Source of the DNA: Salvelinus alpinus
Lineage: Eukaryota > Chordata > Actinopteri > Salmoniformes > Salmonidae
Direction: 5' to 3'
Assembly: GCF_045679555.1 (NCBI RefSeq)
Contig: NC_092115.1
Coordinates: 35,720,728-35,784,727 of the forward strand
Length of the DNA stretch: 64,000 nucleotides
Shown: piece by piece, positions 46,701-59,221 of the stretch
Numbering within the stretch: the stretch's first letter is position 1
Layout of the letters: every line of letters starts with the position of its first letter
The notes under the pieces: model-generated
Database searches by the model: none
Told to the model about the DNA's origin: nothing
Seen by the model: only the letters and a program-made list of their open reading frames with translations
Position numbers and translations under genes: made by a program

Positions 46701-49700
46701 AATGAGATAAATACTATACACTGAGTGTACATAACATTAGGAACACCTGCTCTTTCCATGACATAGACTGACCAGGTGAATCCAGGTGAAAGCTATGATC
46801 ACTTATTGATGTCACCTGTCAAATCCACTTCAATCATTGTAGATGAAGGGGAAGAGACAGGTTAAAAAATATGTTTAAGCCTTGAGACAATTGAGATATG
46901 TATTGTGTATGTGTGCCATTCAGAGGGTGAATGGGCAAGACAAAATATTTAAGTGCCTTTGAATGGTAGTAGATGCCAAGCGCACCAGTTTGAGGGTGTC
47001 AAGAACTGCAACGCTGCTGGGTTTTTCATGCTCAACAGTTTTCCATGTGTGTCAAGAATGGTCCACCACCCAAAAGACATCCAGCCAACTTGACAACAGC
47101 TGTGGGAAACATTGGAGTAAACATGGGCCAGCAACCCTGTGGAACACTTTCAACACCTTCTAGAGTCAATGTCCCAACAAATTGAGGCTGTTCTGAGGGC
47201 ATAAGGGTGTGCAACTCAAAATTAGGAAGGTGTTCCTAATGTTTTGTACACTCAGTGTAAATCTACTACAACAACAACAAACAATCTGGGCACTGACAGC
47301 GGTGAGAAGCCAGAGATCTGTAAATAGGACAAACAGTCCACGGTCAGTGTTTAGTTGAGCATGTAAGCAGATATCTAACAGATGGAATGGATTAACCTAA
47401 CAAAATAACTTACATCCTCTGGCAGTCTCTATGGGGGTACCACAGGGTTCAATTCTCGGGCCGACTCTTTTCTCTGTATATATCAATGATGTTGCTCTTG
47501 CTGCGGGCGATTCCCTGATCCACCTCTACGCAGACGACACCATTCTGTATACTTCTGGCCCTTCCTTGGACACTGTGCTATCTAACCTCCAAACGAGCTT
47601 CAATGCCATACAACACTCCTTCCGTGGCCTCCAACTGCTCTTAAACGCTAGTAAAACCAAATGCATGCTTTTCAACCGTTCGCTGCCTGCACCCGCACGC
47701 CCGACTAGCATCACTACCCTGGACGGTTCCGACCTAGAATATGTGGACATCTATAAGTACCTAGGTGTCTGGCTAGACTGCAAACTCTCCTTCCAGACTC
47801 ATATCAAACATCTCCAATCCAAAATCAAATCTAGAGTCGGCTTTCTATTTCGCAACAAAGCCTCCTTCACTCACGCCGCCAAACTTACCCTAGTAAAACT
47901 GACTATCCTACCGATCCTCGACTTCGGCGATGTCATCTACAAAATAGCTTCCAATACTCTACTCAGCAAACTGGATGCAGTTTATCACAGTGCCATCCGT
48001 TTTGTTACTAAAGCACCTTATACGACCCACCACTGCGACCTGTATGCCCTAGTCGGCTGGCCCTCGCTACATGTTCGTCGTCAGACCCACTGGCTCCAGG
48101 TCATCTACAAGGCTATGCTAGGTAAAGTGCCGCCTTATCTCAGTTCACTGGTCACGATGGCTACACCCACCCGTAGCACGCGCTCCAGCAGGTGTATCTC
48201 ACTGATCATCCCTAAAGCCAAAACCTCATTTGGACGCCTTTCCTTCCAGTTCTCTGCTGCCTGCGACTGGAACAAATTGCAAAAATCTCTGAAGTTGGAG
48301 ACTTTTATCTCCCTCAACAACTTTAAACATCTGCTATCCGAGCAGCTAACCGATCGCTGCAGCTGTACATAGTCCATCGGTATATAGCCCACCCAATTTA
48401 CCTACCTCACCCCCATACTGCTTTTATTTATTTACTTTTCTGCTATTTTGCACACCAGTATCTCTACTTGCACATGATCATCTGATGATTTATCACTACA
48501 GTGTTAATCTGCTAAATTGTAATTATTCGATTTATTGCCTACCTCCTCATGCCTTTTGCACACATTGTATATAGATTCTCCTTTTTTCTACCATGTTATT
48601 GACTTGTTTATTGTTTACTCCATGTGTAACTCTGTGTTGTTGTCTGTTCACACTGCTATGCTTTATCTTGGCCAGGTCGCAGTTGCAAATGAGAACTTGT
48701 TCTCAACTAGCCTACCTGGTTAAATAAAGGTGAAATAAAACATACTGTTTATTCCCAGTCAATGTGGGCGCATATATTAAAACTAAACATTATTCTCCCT
48801 TATCATATATATTTTTTAAGATATCTAAACCATGTTATTATCCTCTCTTATAGAACACTTGAGGCTATCACAAAAAATAAATACATAATGAAATGGTGTG
48901 CTCTTGTACCTTTGTCTACATGTGGGTCTATATCAAAGGTGTCGTTGCCAGGGGAGATGCTGCCTTTCCTGAAGAACTCCTGACAGAGGGTCAGAGGGGT
49001 GTACTCGCCCTCTATCTTCTCATACGCATGGTTCCCTACCGTCAGGTTCTGCAGGTTTATAAACTGAAACAAGGAAAATATAGTGAGACATGATATACAA
49101 CCATGTTCTTTGCCAGATTTGTCACAGGTGGAGCAAATGAGGAAATTCACTATATTGTTTTGTTGTCAACATGTTTAGGGTAGCTATAGTTTCACTATAA
49201 ACAACACCGTGCTCCACTGTTTGATAAGTCTCATATGACTGTGTAACAATTTTAGATGACACACCGGTGAATCAGCTACTGTATCCTTTAAATACTGTGC
49301 TGTAATCTACATAAGACATATCATTTACACTGGTAGCGAACAAGCAGTGAGAAAGACTTCGCTGTTTTTAGGCAATTTGAAGTCTACATTACCCTATCGA
49401 TGATGTAATAGATGTGGTCGTACACATCTGTTTTGGTGTACACTGCGTATCTGTCCACACGTTGGTCCTTATATTCTTTCAGGAAGAGGTGTTTAAACAC
49501 AATCAGGTTTTCCTCTTTAAAGGTCACCATCATCTCGTTACTCAATCCAAAAGACACTAACTGAGGAAAACAAACATGTAATAGATACATACATCAATTA
49601 TGCGTGTAACAAAGCATTTGAGATTTTTTCATTTTATTACATTTTATTAAGTGAATAAAATATTTTGGATTTTAGACATGGTCTTTCTAGGGACTTCCAT

Positions 49701-50100
49701 AATTGTGTAATGCCACTTTGGCTCACAGTCATGGTTTAATGGGGAAATGGTTAAATCTTTGGGTATTTCACTTCTCTCCAGGCGGGTATATTGTACCTAT
49801 ATTTTACATGACCGGCAGTAGTAGCCTAAGTCTCCTCCTACACTGTGTTCTACAGTAGCCTACCTGGAACGTGATGATGGCAATTTTCAGAATCTGTAAC
49901 ATTAGTTTCCATGGTTTCCGGCCCCTGGCTCTATATTTTTCACAGGGGTTCATAAAGAAGTACTTGAGCCTCCTCCTGAAGTCTTCCACCACTTTGGAAT
50001 CACCGGGGCTCTGGCTGGAGATGGGGCACCGGGTGCAGTGGCCATTTGGGCTCCTCTCCTCTGCTGGCCCCTGGGGCACAAGGGGCTCCACATCATCCAT
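43724..50100 (-). CDS. mcoln3: Mucolipin-3 (TRPML3 endolysosomal cation channel), complete
   Basis: Twelve coding exons: 50100-49864, 49560-49393, 49063-48910, 46542-46461, 46360-46264, 45965-45866, 45432-45323, 45135-44986, 44902-44801, 44633-44511, 44292-44086 and 43852-43724. All splice in phase and give 552 aa, against 553 in human MCOLN3. Signature blocks are [19 protein letters not shown] before TM1 (about 64-85), PGNDTFDID in the luminal domain, [41 protein letters not shown] (TM3), [16 protein letters not shown] (TM4), [14 protein letters not shown], and the pore SLINGDD (selectivity filter N457-G-D-D460) before TM6 (about 484-503). A Cys cluster (546-550) near the end may be palmitoylated. 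MCOLN3 rather than MCOLN2 is chosen from [16 protein letters not shown] and [10 protein letters not shown]. The first Met follows an acceptor in exon 2; exon 1 is non-coding. Confidence 0.95.
46719..47257. mobile_element. Non-autonomous Tc1-like element, complete ends
   Basis: Inverted termini: 'cactgagtgtacataacattaggaacacct' at the left and its near-complement at the right, flanked by TA (46717-46718 and 47258-47259). 539 bp, no transposase. It lies in an mcoln3 intron next to a LINE. The copy at 6006-6742 is the same family. Confidence 0.9.
47425..48740 (+). mobile_element. LINE 3' half (L2/CR1-like RT), plus strand, antisense to mcoln3
   Basis: A 5'-truncated copy starting inside the RT domain: [19 protein letters not shown], then LYADDTILY (catalytic YADD at residues 34-37 of the 47431-48372 frame), through [15 protein letters not shown] at the ORF end. 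The open frame of 313 aa is unbroken, so the copy is fairly young. The 3' UTR ends 'ctacctggttaaataaaggtgaaataaa', a tail common in salmonid LINEs. Same family as 63250-64000. Confidence 0.92.
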
Positions 50101-50886
50101 CTGGGCAAGGAGATCCTTCTATACTGTAGATACCACTCGATTAGTCACACACAGATTTACATGACAGCCAAGGTCAAGGGAAGAAGTGGCAGTGGTTAAA
50201 ATGAATCAGCATTCTGATTGTCATTTCAGCTGGTGTTTAGTCAAACACAGGATTTCACCATCTTGGAATTATGAACTAGTACTAGGCTACTGAAACTAAT
50301 ATAGAGAGTCAGGCAGAGTCAAACACACATGTTTCTGAAAGTGCAGAATAATGTGATGAAAGAGAAAGAGTTCAGCCATTCCTTTCATTTTGATCTTCAT
50401 CTAAACAGGTTTGACTGCATTCAATGACTTCTGTCGCTGTCACTTTTTATGCTCCCATGGGCTCCATAAATTACACTAAAACATGATAAATTACACTAAA
50501 ACATGATAAATTAGACTGGCCTGTGACATCTACGAACACTTCTTATTTTCCATTACTCATTAACATGAAGATGTAGGCCTACAGCAGAGCAAACACATAA
50601 ACAACTTTAAAAATACCTTTATATTGGTAAAACGTAGGAAAATGTAATGTGGTCCACATAAAGTTGCTGTTCAACTACAATTGATACAGTCTGTCTAACA
50701 CAAGTGGCAAAAAAACAAAACATTTACTGTCCCAAATCACCAAATATAAAGCAAGATACAACCTCGCTATTTGATCTAAATATTTAAATGTATTCATCTT
50801 TGTCTTTGTCATCATCATAACACTTTGCTAGGTTATTCCTACTAAAAGTTGGAACATAAATGAAACGGCGACGGTTTATAATTTAC

Positions 50887-51060
50887 CTGTGATCCAGAGA
50901 TGCACCTGTCGCGCTCTACTGAGCAGATTGTTTGGTGCGTGAACTAGCACGTTTTTTTTTCTCTGTCAACATCGGATAGAACAGACACGGAGACAGTCGA
51001 TCACTGTGACTGTCATTCTCTCGCGTCATTCTGCGGTTTTCCTCTTTTTCCATAGTAGCG
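50887..51060 (-). other. Probable non-coding first exon of mcoln3
   Basis: A GTAAAT donor lies at 50886-50881 on the minus strand. The exon-side sequence has no ATG in its last 70 nt, and the region 50920-51060 is locally CG-rich as for a promoter/5' UTR. The next exon carries the start codon at 50100. The start site is not determined. Confidence 0.45.
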
Positions 51061-51087
51061 GGAAGATGTTTGGGGGGGAATAAAAAA

Positions 51088-51260
51088 GATCCCCGTGCTA
51101 AAGACGGGTATAGGTCCGCTAATAAAGGACTAGTAAAGGCCCAGTGCACTACTTTTGTGGAAAAGGAGAATGTTCTAACTAAAAAATGTTTTGCCCGTGC
51201 TACAGATGACTATATTGGTCTGCTAACACAGGATTAGTAAAGGCCCAACCAGTTGCGTTT
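51088..51260. repeat. Tandem duplication, about 103-bp period
   Basis: Two diverged copies of a block: 'cccgtgctaaagacgggtat' at 51090 and 'cccgtgctacagatgactat' at 51192, each followed by 'tagtaaaggccca'. A poly-G run of 13 follows at 51262. Confidence 0.65.
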
Positions 51261-51274
51261 GGGGGGGGGGGGGG

Positions 51275-52120
51275 GCAGTGCCCCTGTGACAACAATTTTG
51301 GACCCCCTTGTGGCCCCCCTCAATGTGGAGTATGAAATAATTTTTACATAACACATTTTTGCTATCGTTCTTATTTTACATCCGTTATTAGACAGTGGCA
51401 ACGATGATGATTATGAATATTTTTTATTGCATTTTTAATGAATTTTATTCAGATTTCTCAGGGGGTGCTGCAGCACCCTCAGCATCCCGCTGCTATGTGT
51501 CGCCCCCCTCCAAAAAAACGAGTTCCCAAATACAGAAGGCCTAAGGATAGAATGTATTTCTATGAGCCATCAGATCTTTAACAAACATGAACACATTTTA
51601 CCGGAAATTAGGAATGTCTCTTGTGTCTCAATATTCCTTTGATTTATTTATAGATCTAAATGATCAAGATCTCCAACATAAAAAGTACAGACACATCAAT
51701 TATCAAAATTATTAATATGACAATCATTTCTCATTAATGCCCTATCACAATAAGAAAAGTAATCTTTATTAATATAACAATACTCTAGTCAAGAGTAAAA
51801 ACAAACCATTTCAGTGTAGGCCTACCACATTTTGTAACTACAGTTTGTGTGCCTAAATGCATACGATGAACAATTTATTCCAGTGTTTTGTGTAAATACA
51901 GAGAAGTCGTCTTCTGATGATCTGGGATCCTTACAAGGACAAATCCCTACTGTAGCTGGCATGGTGTGGCATGTTGATGCTAGCATAGATATATAATTGT
52001 TTAATAGATATGGATGCCAGTTAATCATGAACTCACACACCCAGAATTCATAGGAAAGGAGCAGTGTTGGAGAATGACGACCTACTGCGACCTTAGTCCA
52101 AGTCCAGAATAAAGTGAACC
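51275..52120. other. mcoln3-bcl10 spacer with a decayed repeat, no gene
   Basis: 51440-51510 contains 'gggggtgctgcagcaccctc', part of a repeat seen in fish genomes. Otherwise AT-rich. The human neighbours lpar3 and mcoln2 are absent. Confidence 0.45.
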
Positions 52121-53599
52121 TAGTGCCTTCAGAAAGTATTCACACCCCTTGACTTTTTACACATTTTGTTTTGATACAGTCTGCATTTGAAATGGATTAG
52201 ATTGAGATTTCTTCTGTCATTGGCATACACACAATACCCCATAATGTCAGTGTTTTCGAAATGTTTAAAAATGTATTAAAAATGAAAAGATGAAATGTCT
52301 TGAGTCAATAAGTATTCAACCCCTTTATTATGGCACGCCTAAATAAATTCAGGAGTAAAAATTGCTTAACAAGTCACATAATAAGTTGCATGGACTCTAT
52401 GTGAAATAATAGTGTTAACATGATTTTTGAATGACTACCTCATCTCTGTACCAAACACATATAATTCTCTGTAAGGTCCCTCAGTTGAGGTTGTGGGGTT
52501 CGATTCCCACCAATGACCAGTATGAAAAAAACAAAAAAAAACAATGTAAGCACAAAATACTGTAAGTCGCTATGGCTAAGAGCATCTACTAAAATGTAAA
52601 AAATGTAAACCACATAGACCAGGGAGGTTTTCCAATGCCTCGCAAAGGACACCTATTGATAGATGGATAAAAAAAAAGCAGACATTGAATATCACTTTGA
52701 GCATAATTACACTTTGTATGGTATATCAATACACCCAGTCACTACAAAGATACAGGCATCCTTCCTAACTCAGTTGCCGGAGAGGAAAGAAACTGCTCAG
52801 GGATTTCACCATGAGGCAAATGGTGACAGAGTTTAATGACTGTGATAGAAAACTGGGGATGGAACAACATTGTAGTTACTCCACAATATTAACATAATTG
52901 ACAGAATACATAAATTCCAAAACATGCATCCTGTTTGCAACAAGGCACAGAAAAATGTGGCAAAGCAATTCACTTTTTGTCCTGAATACAAAGTTATGTT
53001 TGGGTCAAATCCATTACAACACATTACTGAGTGCCACTCTCCAAATTTTCAAGCAGAGTGGTGGCTGCATGTTATGGGTATGCTTGTAATCGTTAAGGAC
53101 TCGTAAATCATTAAGGACAATAAACAGAATGGAGCTAAGCACAGGCAAATCCTATAGTTAAACCTGGTTACCAAGAAGACTGAAAGTTCCTGACTGGCAG
53201 AGTTACAGTTTAGACTTAAATCTACTTGGAAATCTAGGGCAAGACTTGAAAATGGTATGTCTAGCAATGATCAACAACAAATAGACAGAGCTTGAAGTAT
53301 TATGAAAACAATAATAGCCAAATGTTGCACAATCCAAGTGTGGAAAGCTCTTAGAGACTTACCCAGAAAGACTTACAGCTGTAATCACTGCCAAAGGTGC
53401 TTCTATAAAGTATTGACTCAGGGGTGTGAATACTTATGTAAATGAGATATTTCTATATTTCATTTTCAATAAATTTGCAAAAATTGTCATTGTGGGGTAC
53501 TGTGTGTAGATAGGCTAGATTTTTATTGTATTTAATACATTTTGAATTCAGGCTGTACCACAATAAGTCAAGGGGTATGAATACTTTCTGAAAGCACTG
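52121..53599 (+). mobile_element. Decayed Tc1-like transposon (family A, copy 2)
   Basis: Termini 'tagtgccttcagaaagtattc' and 'gaaagcactg', then TA. The inside matches 7059-8445. The transposase is reduced to scattered relics. A SINE lies inside at about 52485-52609. Confidence 0.88.
52485..52609 (+). mobile_element. HpaI-type SINE, 5'-truncated, inside the Tc1 copy
   Basis: It contains a tRNA B-box (ggttcgattccc), an A-rich linker, and a 3' tail 'gtaagtcgctatggctaagagcatctactaaaatgtaa' matching the RSg-1/HpaI tail at 16420-16455. Comparison with 7380-7440 shows continuous Tc1 sequence on both sides. Confidence 0.8.
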
Positions 53600-53935
53600 T
53601 ATGTCTCAACCCAACTCTCTCTATGTGTAAGGAAGGGGCATTTTACAAAAGAGGACTTGATATAAGCAGAGTAAAATTCATGAGGGTACAGCTTATGATT
53701 GAGGCATCATTAGTAAGCAGTTACTTGTTTCATATTGAACCCAAAATAGGTTTGTCCAGCTTTCGGATGACCCAGTGTATAATGTAAGGCATGGAACATA
53801 CTTTAAACAAATAGTAACTCGTAAAGTATCACTTAACTAAAACCATTGATAAAACACATACACTGGTACAAACAACACATTTGAAGAGTGAATGTTTGTT
53901 ATGAGTAATGCTGGGAAGTAGTCCAGGGCAGGGGA
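53600..53935. other. bcl10 3' flank, no gene
   Basis: Probably 3'-UTR of bcl10. No clear AATAAA on the minus strand was noted. Confidence 0.4.
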
Positions 53936-53953
53936 GGGGGGGGGGGGGGGGGG
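53936..53953. repeat. Poly-G homopolymer (18 G), C-tract on the bcl10 strand
   Basis: Eighteen consecutive G, starting 4 nt beyond the bcl10 stop codon on the other strand. Length is sensitive to sequencing error. Confidence 0.9.
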
Positions 53954-53957
53954 TGTC

Positions 53958-55961
53958 TCAGTAAGTTTTTGGTGGGGGCTGAGGTGAGAGGTCCCTGTAT
54001 GACATGGAAGTGGGTGTGGAGCGTGACCTCAGGGGCTGGAAGTTGACGTCCCCTCCGCTGATCGCCGTGCTCCTTTCTGGACCAGCGTCCATGTTAGATG
54101 AGGCCTCTGGCAGTAGCAGCACTTCCTGCGGCAGGGGGGGAGCCCCTGGGTCTCCAGGCCTGGGCAGTGTGGAAGAGACCTGGGATGAAGACACAGCCAT
54201 GCTACCCCCTCGCATGGATGACAACACCTCCTTCCCATGGCTGGAGGCAGCGGGCCGGTTGAGGAAACTTAGGCCGTCAGAGGTGGATGGGCTCCCCTCT
54301 CCGTTGTAAAACAATGTGGATGCCAGGTTGGACTCATATGACAGTGTCCTGGAGAGGTCTTTATTGACCCCGGATGTGTCCTGAGTTGGCAGGAAGCCCG
54401 AGGTGGAACTGGATGCCCCTGCTGTAGAGGGCCAATGGGAGATGGTCATGATAATGGTACTAAGACAGTGAAAGACTACTGAGCTAAAGCCTATTAGCTC
54501 GGGGAACTAACACACATCGTCAGGTCTCAGGCAAGGTTACCCGTCACTCAAGTGTGGTTCACCGAACCTCCTCTATTACATGTTGTCAAAAAATTTATAA
54601 AAAAACAACACTTGAACACACACACAACGTACCTCTGAGAGACTCTATCTTCTCGTTCTTCACCTTCTGCACTTCATCAGTGATCTTGGTAATCAGGAAG
54701 TTGAGCGTACGTCCTTGTTGGATGGACTCAACCAGGGCGTCCAGCCCCCGAGGGTTCTCAGCCAGGTAGTCCAGGAGCAAGCCTGTTTTCTTGGTCTGCG
54801 TGATCCTGCAGCTGATCTCCTCTGTGTCGTCTCGCGTCAGGATCTTCCGCGAGCGCAGGTAGTCAAAATGACGGTCAGCCCGGATCTTTTCACAAAGGTA
54901 CGGCCGCAGCCTAGTCAGGACCTAGACAGAGAACAGCAAGATGGAAACTGTGGGGGTGTTGAAGGATGGGTTCTCGACTATCTGTATGTTATATAGGGCC
55001 AGTATTAATTGATATATGTTTTATCAAGTGTGTGTGACCAGAGGACTGACTACTGACGGCTATACTGTAAATGCACCGAAGGACAGGTAAACATGTGTGG
55101 GATAAGAATGATTAAAGTACGGACATGCCTTTGTTAATCATTAATATTAATGGGTTATGTAGTGGCTTCCTTTTCTCTTTACCATAGCCATTGCCCTAGC
55201 CTGAAGAGGGGTTGTTTCGTACGCATACAGTCCACACTAAGTTTCCAAGCGGCCAAAACATTCAATGAGATCCAGGGATATGGTGCAACAAAAAGGCTTA
55301 TTCTTCTAATATCTAACAATTTTTTTTATTATCTAATCAACTTAAATCAGAGATTACTTGACATGGAAAATACATAACATGACCTGTTTGTATGTCTGTA
55401 TGGTCAAAAAACTAGCAAGGACTCCTCCCCCCCAAGGCCCAACTTCCAGCATTTATCCTAACACACTTACCACAGTACAATGAATAGGCGAGAGGGGGGC
55501 GGGGCGGGGGGGGGAAACTAAGTTACACTAACAACAAATGAATACATCTCAATCAGGTAAATATAAATCATAAAAGGTACGTACCTAATATTTCATCATA
55601 TACATTAATATTTAATATATTTACACAAATGTACATGGAGCTCTGTATGTTCTGTCTTTTATACAAATATGTCAAAATCGGCTCTAACAGGTTAGGTATA
55701 ATACGCGAAAGAAGATTTTTATTTACACTATACACACATAGGCTTCTGTGAAAATGGGGTAGCCTATAGAGGGTGCGGCATAAGTTGGTTACTTTCACTT
55801 CTTTATTATGCGCATTTCAACATTTTAAGTTAATAACATTATGGTAAATAATTATTGTAAAACCAACTCACTAACAGTTGAATTGACAGTCAGACAAATA
55901 GGCCACTTACTTCCTTTTTTATATCGGCCATTTCATCTTCTGTCAGGTGAGTTACATCCAT
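53958..55961 (-). CDS. bcl10: B-cell lymphoma/leukemia 10 (CARD adaptor), complete
   Basis: Three coding exons, 55961-55911, 54921-54633 and 54421-53958, give 267 aa (human 233). Residues about 4-105 form the CARD: LTEDEMADIKKEVLTRLRPYL, EKIRADRHFDYLRSRKIL, EEISCRITQTKKTGLLLDYL, ENPRGLDALVESI and NFLITKITDEV. The remainder is Ser/Thr/Pro-rich and includes the conserved TLPRPGDPGAPPLP motif near its middle and LRSRS near the end. The protein bridges CARD-coiled-coil scaffolds to MALT1 to form the cytosolic CBM filament that activates NF-kB. The CARD polymerises. The exon 1/2 split inside the CARD (KKE|VLT) and the long last exon match the human gene. The start is the only Met with the CARD in frame. 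The extra length lies in the C-terminal low-complexity region. Confidence 0.95.
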
Positions 55962-57047
55962 CCTACCTAAGGTGTCAAATGCAAGTCTTCCGGGTACTTT
56001 ATGAGAATAAAATGGCACACTAAAAATATTTTAACCAAAAGATAGGCTCCGGTACACGGATATTGTATTTTCCAGTGCGTAACTCTTGTCTAATAGCCTA
56101 TAGTCTAGTTATTTGCCGATACAAAACAGAAGCTTCCAGAGCCTCGGTAAATATACGTTTTTCATTAGTGAACCGCTGCCAATTATTACTTCCTGATTCC
56201 ATGGATGAGTTATCGCAAGTCATGTATGGGCAAGTGAATGATGAGTGTTTTTCATTCAGTTGTGCTATACTAGTCGGCTACTATCGCATCACCACTGTGT
56301 TTTCCATTCGGGGATGAAGAGCATATTCCAGTGTTCAAATAATCTATTGTTATTCTCTGATTTCTTATTTTTTTGCTTGACATGGTCAAATAACTGAAGC
56401 ATAGAGTGGGAACTGTTTTTCTAATTTGGCGAACAGAAACTAGAACCTATGTGAAGCTAGCCACAATAGAATTTGGAGAGAGCGGAGGCTACACAGACTC
56501 GCCTGCCCAAATTGATGACGTTGTCGCGCAGCTGAGAGTCGATTGGAGACGAACGGGTTCAGTCAGTAGTCCTGATGAGCCCTTCCCAGCTAGCTAGTTT
56601 ATGCTGGCTAGCTATCAACAACAACAGCATGGCTTAGTTAAAAGTCGAGGGGAGAGAGAATAGTATTGGACACCATCTGGAATCTGGACGTCACCGTGAC
56701 AGGCCAATTAGCTAACATAACGACAAACCGGTGTTAATAATCAATGCAACGTGTTGTGTTGCAACCTGGTCTCAGTACATTTCGTATTAAATTCGAGACA
56801 GGCTTGAGTATGATATGTTACTTTTCGTATGGTATATATTAATTTGTGGATGTCCATCACTCATTTCGTATGATATGTTACAAATGACAATTTGTATTAT
56901 ATGTTACGAATTTTCAAAATGTACAATATGTTACAGATTTGCCAAACGTATGATATGTTACGAATTCTAACTAGGTGGCTAACGTTAGCTAGGCTATGAG
57001 TTAGGTTTAAGGTTAGGTTGAAGGGTTGCTGTTAGGGTTAGCTAAAA
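55962..57047. other. bcl10 5' flank
   Basis: No further exon was recognised. A possible bcl10 promoter lies within the first 500 bp. 56440-56590 has inverted counterparts farther right (see findings). AT-rich 'tgatatgttac' words recur at 56810-56960. Confidence 0.45.
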
Positions 57048-57680
57048 GGGTTCACTTTTTCACATGTACCAACAAAAGGGTGTGATCATTCTACAGTGGT
57101 CCCTGCAGCGTATACTCAAACAGGTGTGATTAGAATGCTTATTTAGAACGTCCAGTTTTGATTGACAGCATTTGAGCTGGCCAGACACATTTTTCACAAG
57201 CATTTTGCACAAACACAGTCCTTATGTCCTGAATGTGACCAGTTTATTTTTGGATGCAATGTTCAGACATTCACAGAAGTAGCAACAGCATAACACAATT
57301 CTCATCCAAACCGGAAAATGTAGGCTACATTTGTCCTAGTGTGAAATGTGTGAAACAGCTAGCTAGTTAACGGGGTGCGCGCTAATAGCGTTTCAATCGG
57401 TGATGTCACTTGCTCTGAGACCTTGAAGTAGTTGTTTCCCTTGCTCTGCAAGGGTCACGGCTTTTGTGGAGCAATGGGTAACGATGCTTCGAGGGTGACT
57501 GTTGTCTATGTGTGCAGAGGGTGCCTGGTTTGAGCCCAGGTAGAGGTGAGGAGAGGGACAGAAGCTATACTGTTACATTGCAATAAGCATTCTAATCACA
57601 CCGGTTTGAGTGTACGCTGCAGGGACCACTGTAGAATGATCACACCCGTTTGTTGGTACGTGTGAAAAGGTTAACCCCCC
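57048..57680. mobile_element. Foldback element with about 100-bp inverted ends
   Basis: 57048-57150 recurs in inverted orientation at 57575-57680. Shared: 'gtgtgatcattctacagtgg', 'tccctgcagcgtat' and 'gtgattagaatgctta'. The loop is about 420 bp, non-coding. Terminal word gggtt(c/a)ac; no confident target duplication. Confidence 0.82.
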
Positions 57681-59221
57681 TTTTGACCTCTTCATTCTAA
57701 CATCTTTGGTCTGACAGATGTTTACGTGACACCCAGAATGCATTGTATAATGTCAACAAAGATGGCGCCACACATGGCTGGCAAATAGCTTAGCATTAGC
57801 TCATTGTAATCAGTACAACCTTCAAAAAAATATTTTACACACATCATAGGTGTCCATTACAGTCTATGCAATAATCAGAATGCATTACTTAAAAACATGT
57901 TAATAAAACTGTAAATACATTATGCTCCATACATACATACATACATATGCTACAATAGAAACAACAACACGATATACAGAAAATAAGGCACTTACTTTGA
58001 TAGGAACACACACATGTCCAAAGTGATTATTTGTAAGGAAAACAATGAAGGCAATGCAAGTGCCAGCCAGAAAATGTGCCAGTTCGTGCAAGACTGCGCA
58101 AATGTCTGCATACTGTATCTGCGGAAACACTGGAATTAGTGCTTGAGCTCTCCTGGAAGAGTAAAGTTTGTCCAGCTCAGTAAAGCCTCAAACATAAATT
58201 GTTCTCAACACTGAAATGGCCTACTTCAATGTTAATCAATGAGGAGACAGAACACACCTCAATAAAAACGGTTAGAAAATAATAATAATTTGACATTTAC
58301 AAGTTGGAACATAGCCTATAGATAATTAGCATGCAGCACGTGTTAACTGTCCTGTTGCGTAACAATCACATTTTGGAACAGTGAGTGCATTCTGACATCA
58401 CGTGAATAAAACAACTCACGCTGGGGTGACCGTTAGAGATATTCTGAACTGACATGTGAAAAGGTAAGGGGAAGGGTTAGCAAAGGTAAGGGGAAGTAGT
58501 TGCAAAGTAGCAAAATAGGAGCAAGTAGTTGAAAAGTTTCTAACAAGCTAAAATTGTCTGTGATGAGATTTGAACAGGCAACATTTGGGTTGCTAGACAT
58601 TCAAGTAATACGTCATCCCTACCAACCACCATCTTTTAGTTTTTGCCTTAAGTAACAATCTGTCTTATGTAACCATACCACATGTAACATATCTACTAAT
58701 GAGTGTCCTGGAGCTATCTTTACTACGTTACGTCTAGTGAGACCAGGCTGGTATATTGGGTTGCTCATCATCAGCCAGGCTAGATGTTTCTAGCCACAAC
58801 CAGGAACTAACTAGCTGGGGATTCCTGGCAATGTAAATAGTTTGTATGTATGCTTGTTCTTTGTGACTATGACTCTTTTGTTTGTTGATATTTGTTTGTT
58901 AATCTTTTTTTTTTTTTAAAGGAGGCTGGGGAAGGCTCATTATCAAGACTGACTGAACCGAATCCATTCGTCCCCATTCAACTCTCGCTGTGCGACATAA
59001 ATCATCCATTTTGGGCACCAGGCGTGCCCACATAGCGTCCACCTGGAATGTGCGCTTCGCCTTCAAAATAAAAGCCCCTAATTGAAAGCGATGCAAATGG
59101 TAACAAATAGTGGAATCATGCCATATTTGCATTAGATCTTGCTAAACACGGTTGGAATGTTGTTATATAAATTCAATAAAACACAATTATTAGTTAATTT
59201 GTGAAAATCAGTTGAAATCGC
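57681..59221. other. No gene supported
   Basis: A small catacatacatac microsatellite at 57929-57948. 58925-59120 is part of the inverted-repeat network. Otherwise nothing recognised. Confidence 0.45.

Noticed and set aside
43724-50100. mcoln2 instead of mcoln3
   Set aside because: Blocks [28 protein letters not shown] and [15 protein letters not shown] fit MCOLN3; human MCOLN2 as recalled has FYFMSPCEK, PSNETLNID and IDLQTIHSRELPDCY.
49871-50164. Plus-strand ORF of 97 aa over the mcoln3 first coding exon
   Set aside because: Antisense shadow of an exon with clear mucolipin similarity and canonical splice sites on the minus strand.
54004-54309. Plus-strand ORF across the bcl10 last exon
   Set aside because: Antisense of the Ser/Pro-rich bcl10 tail.
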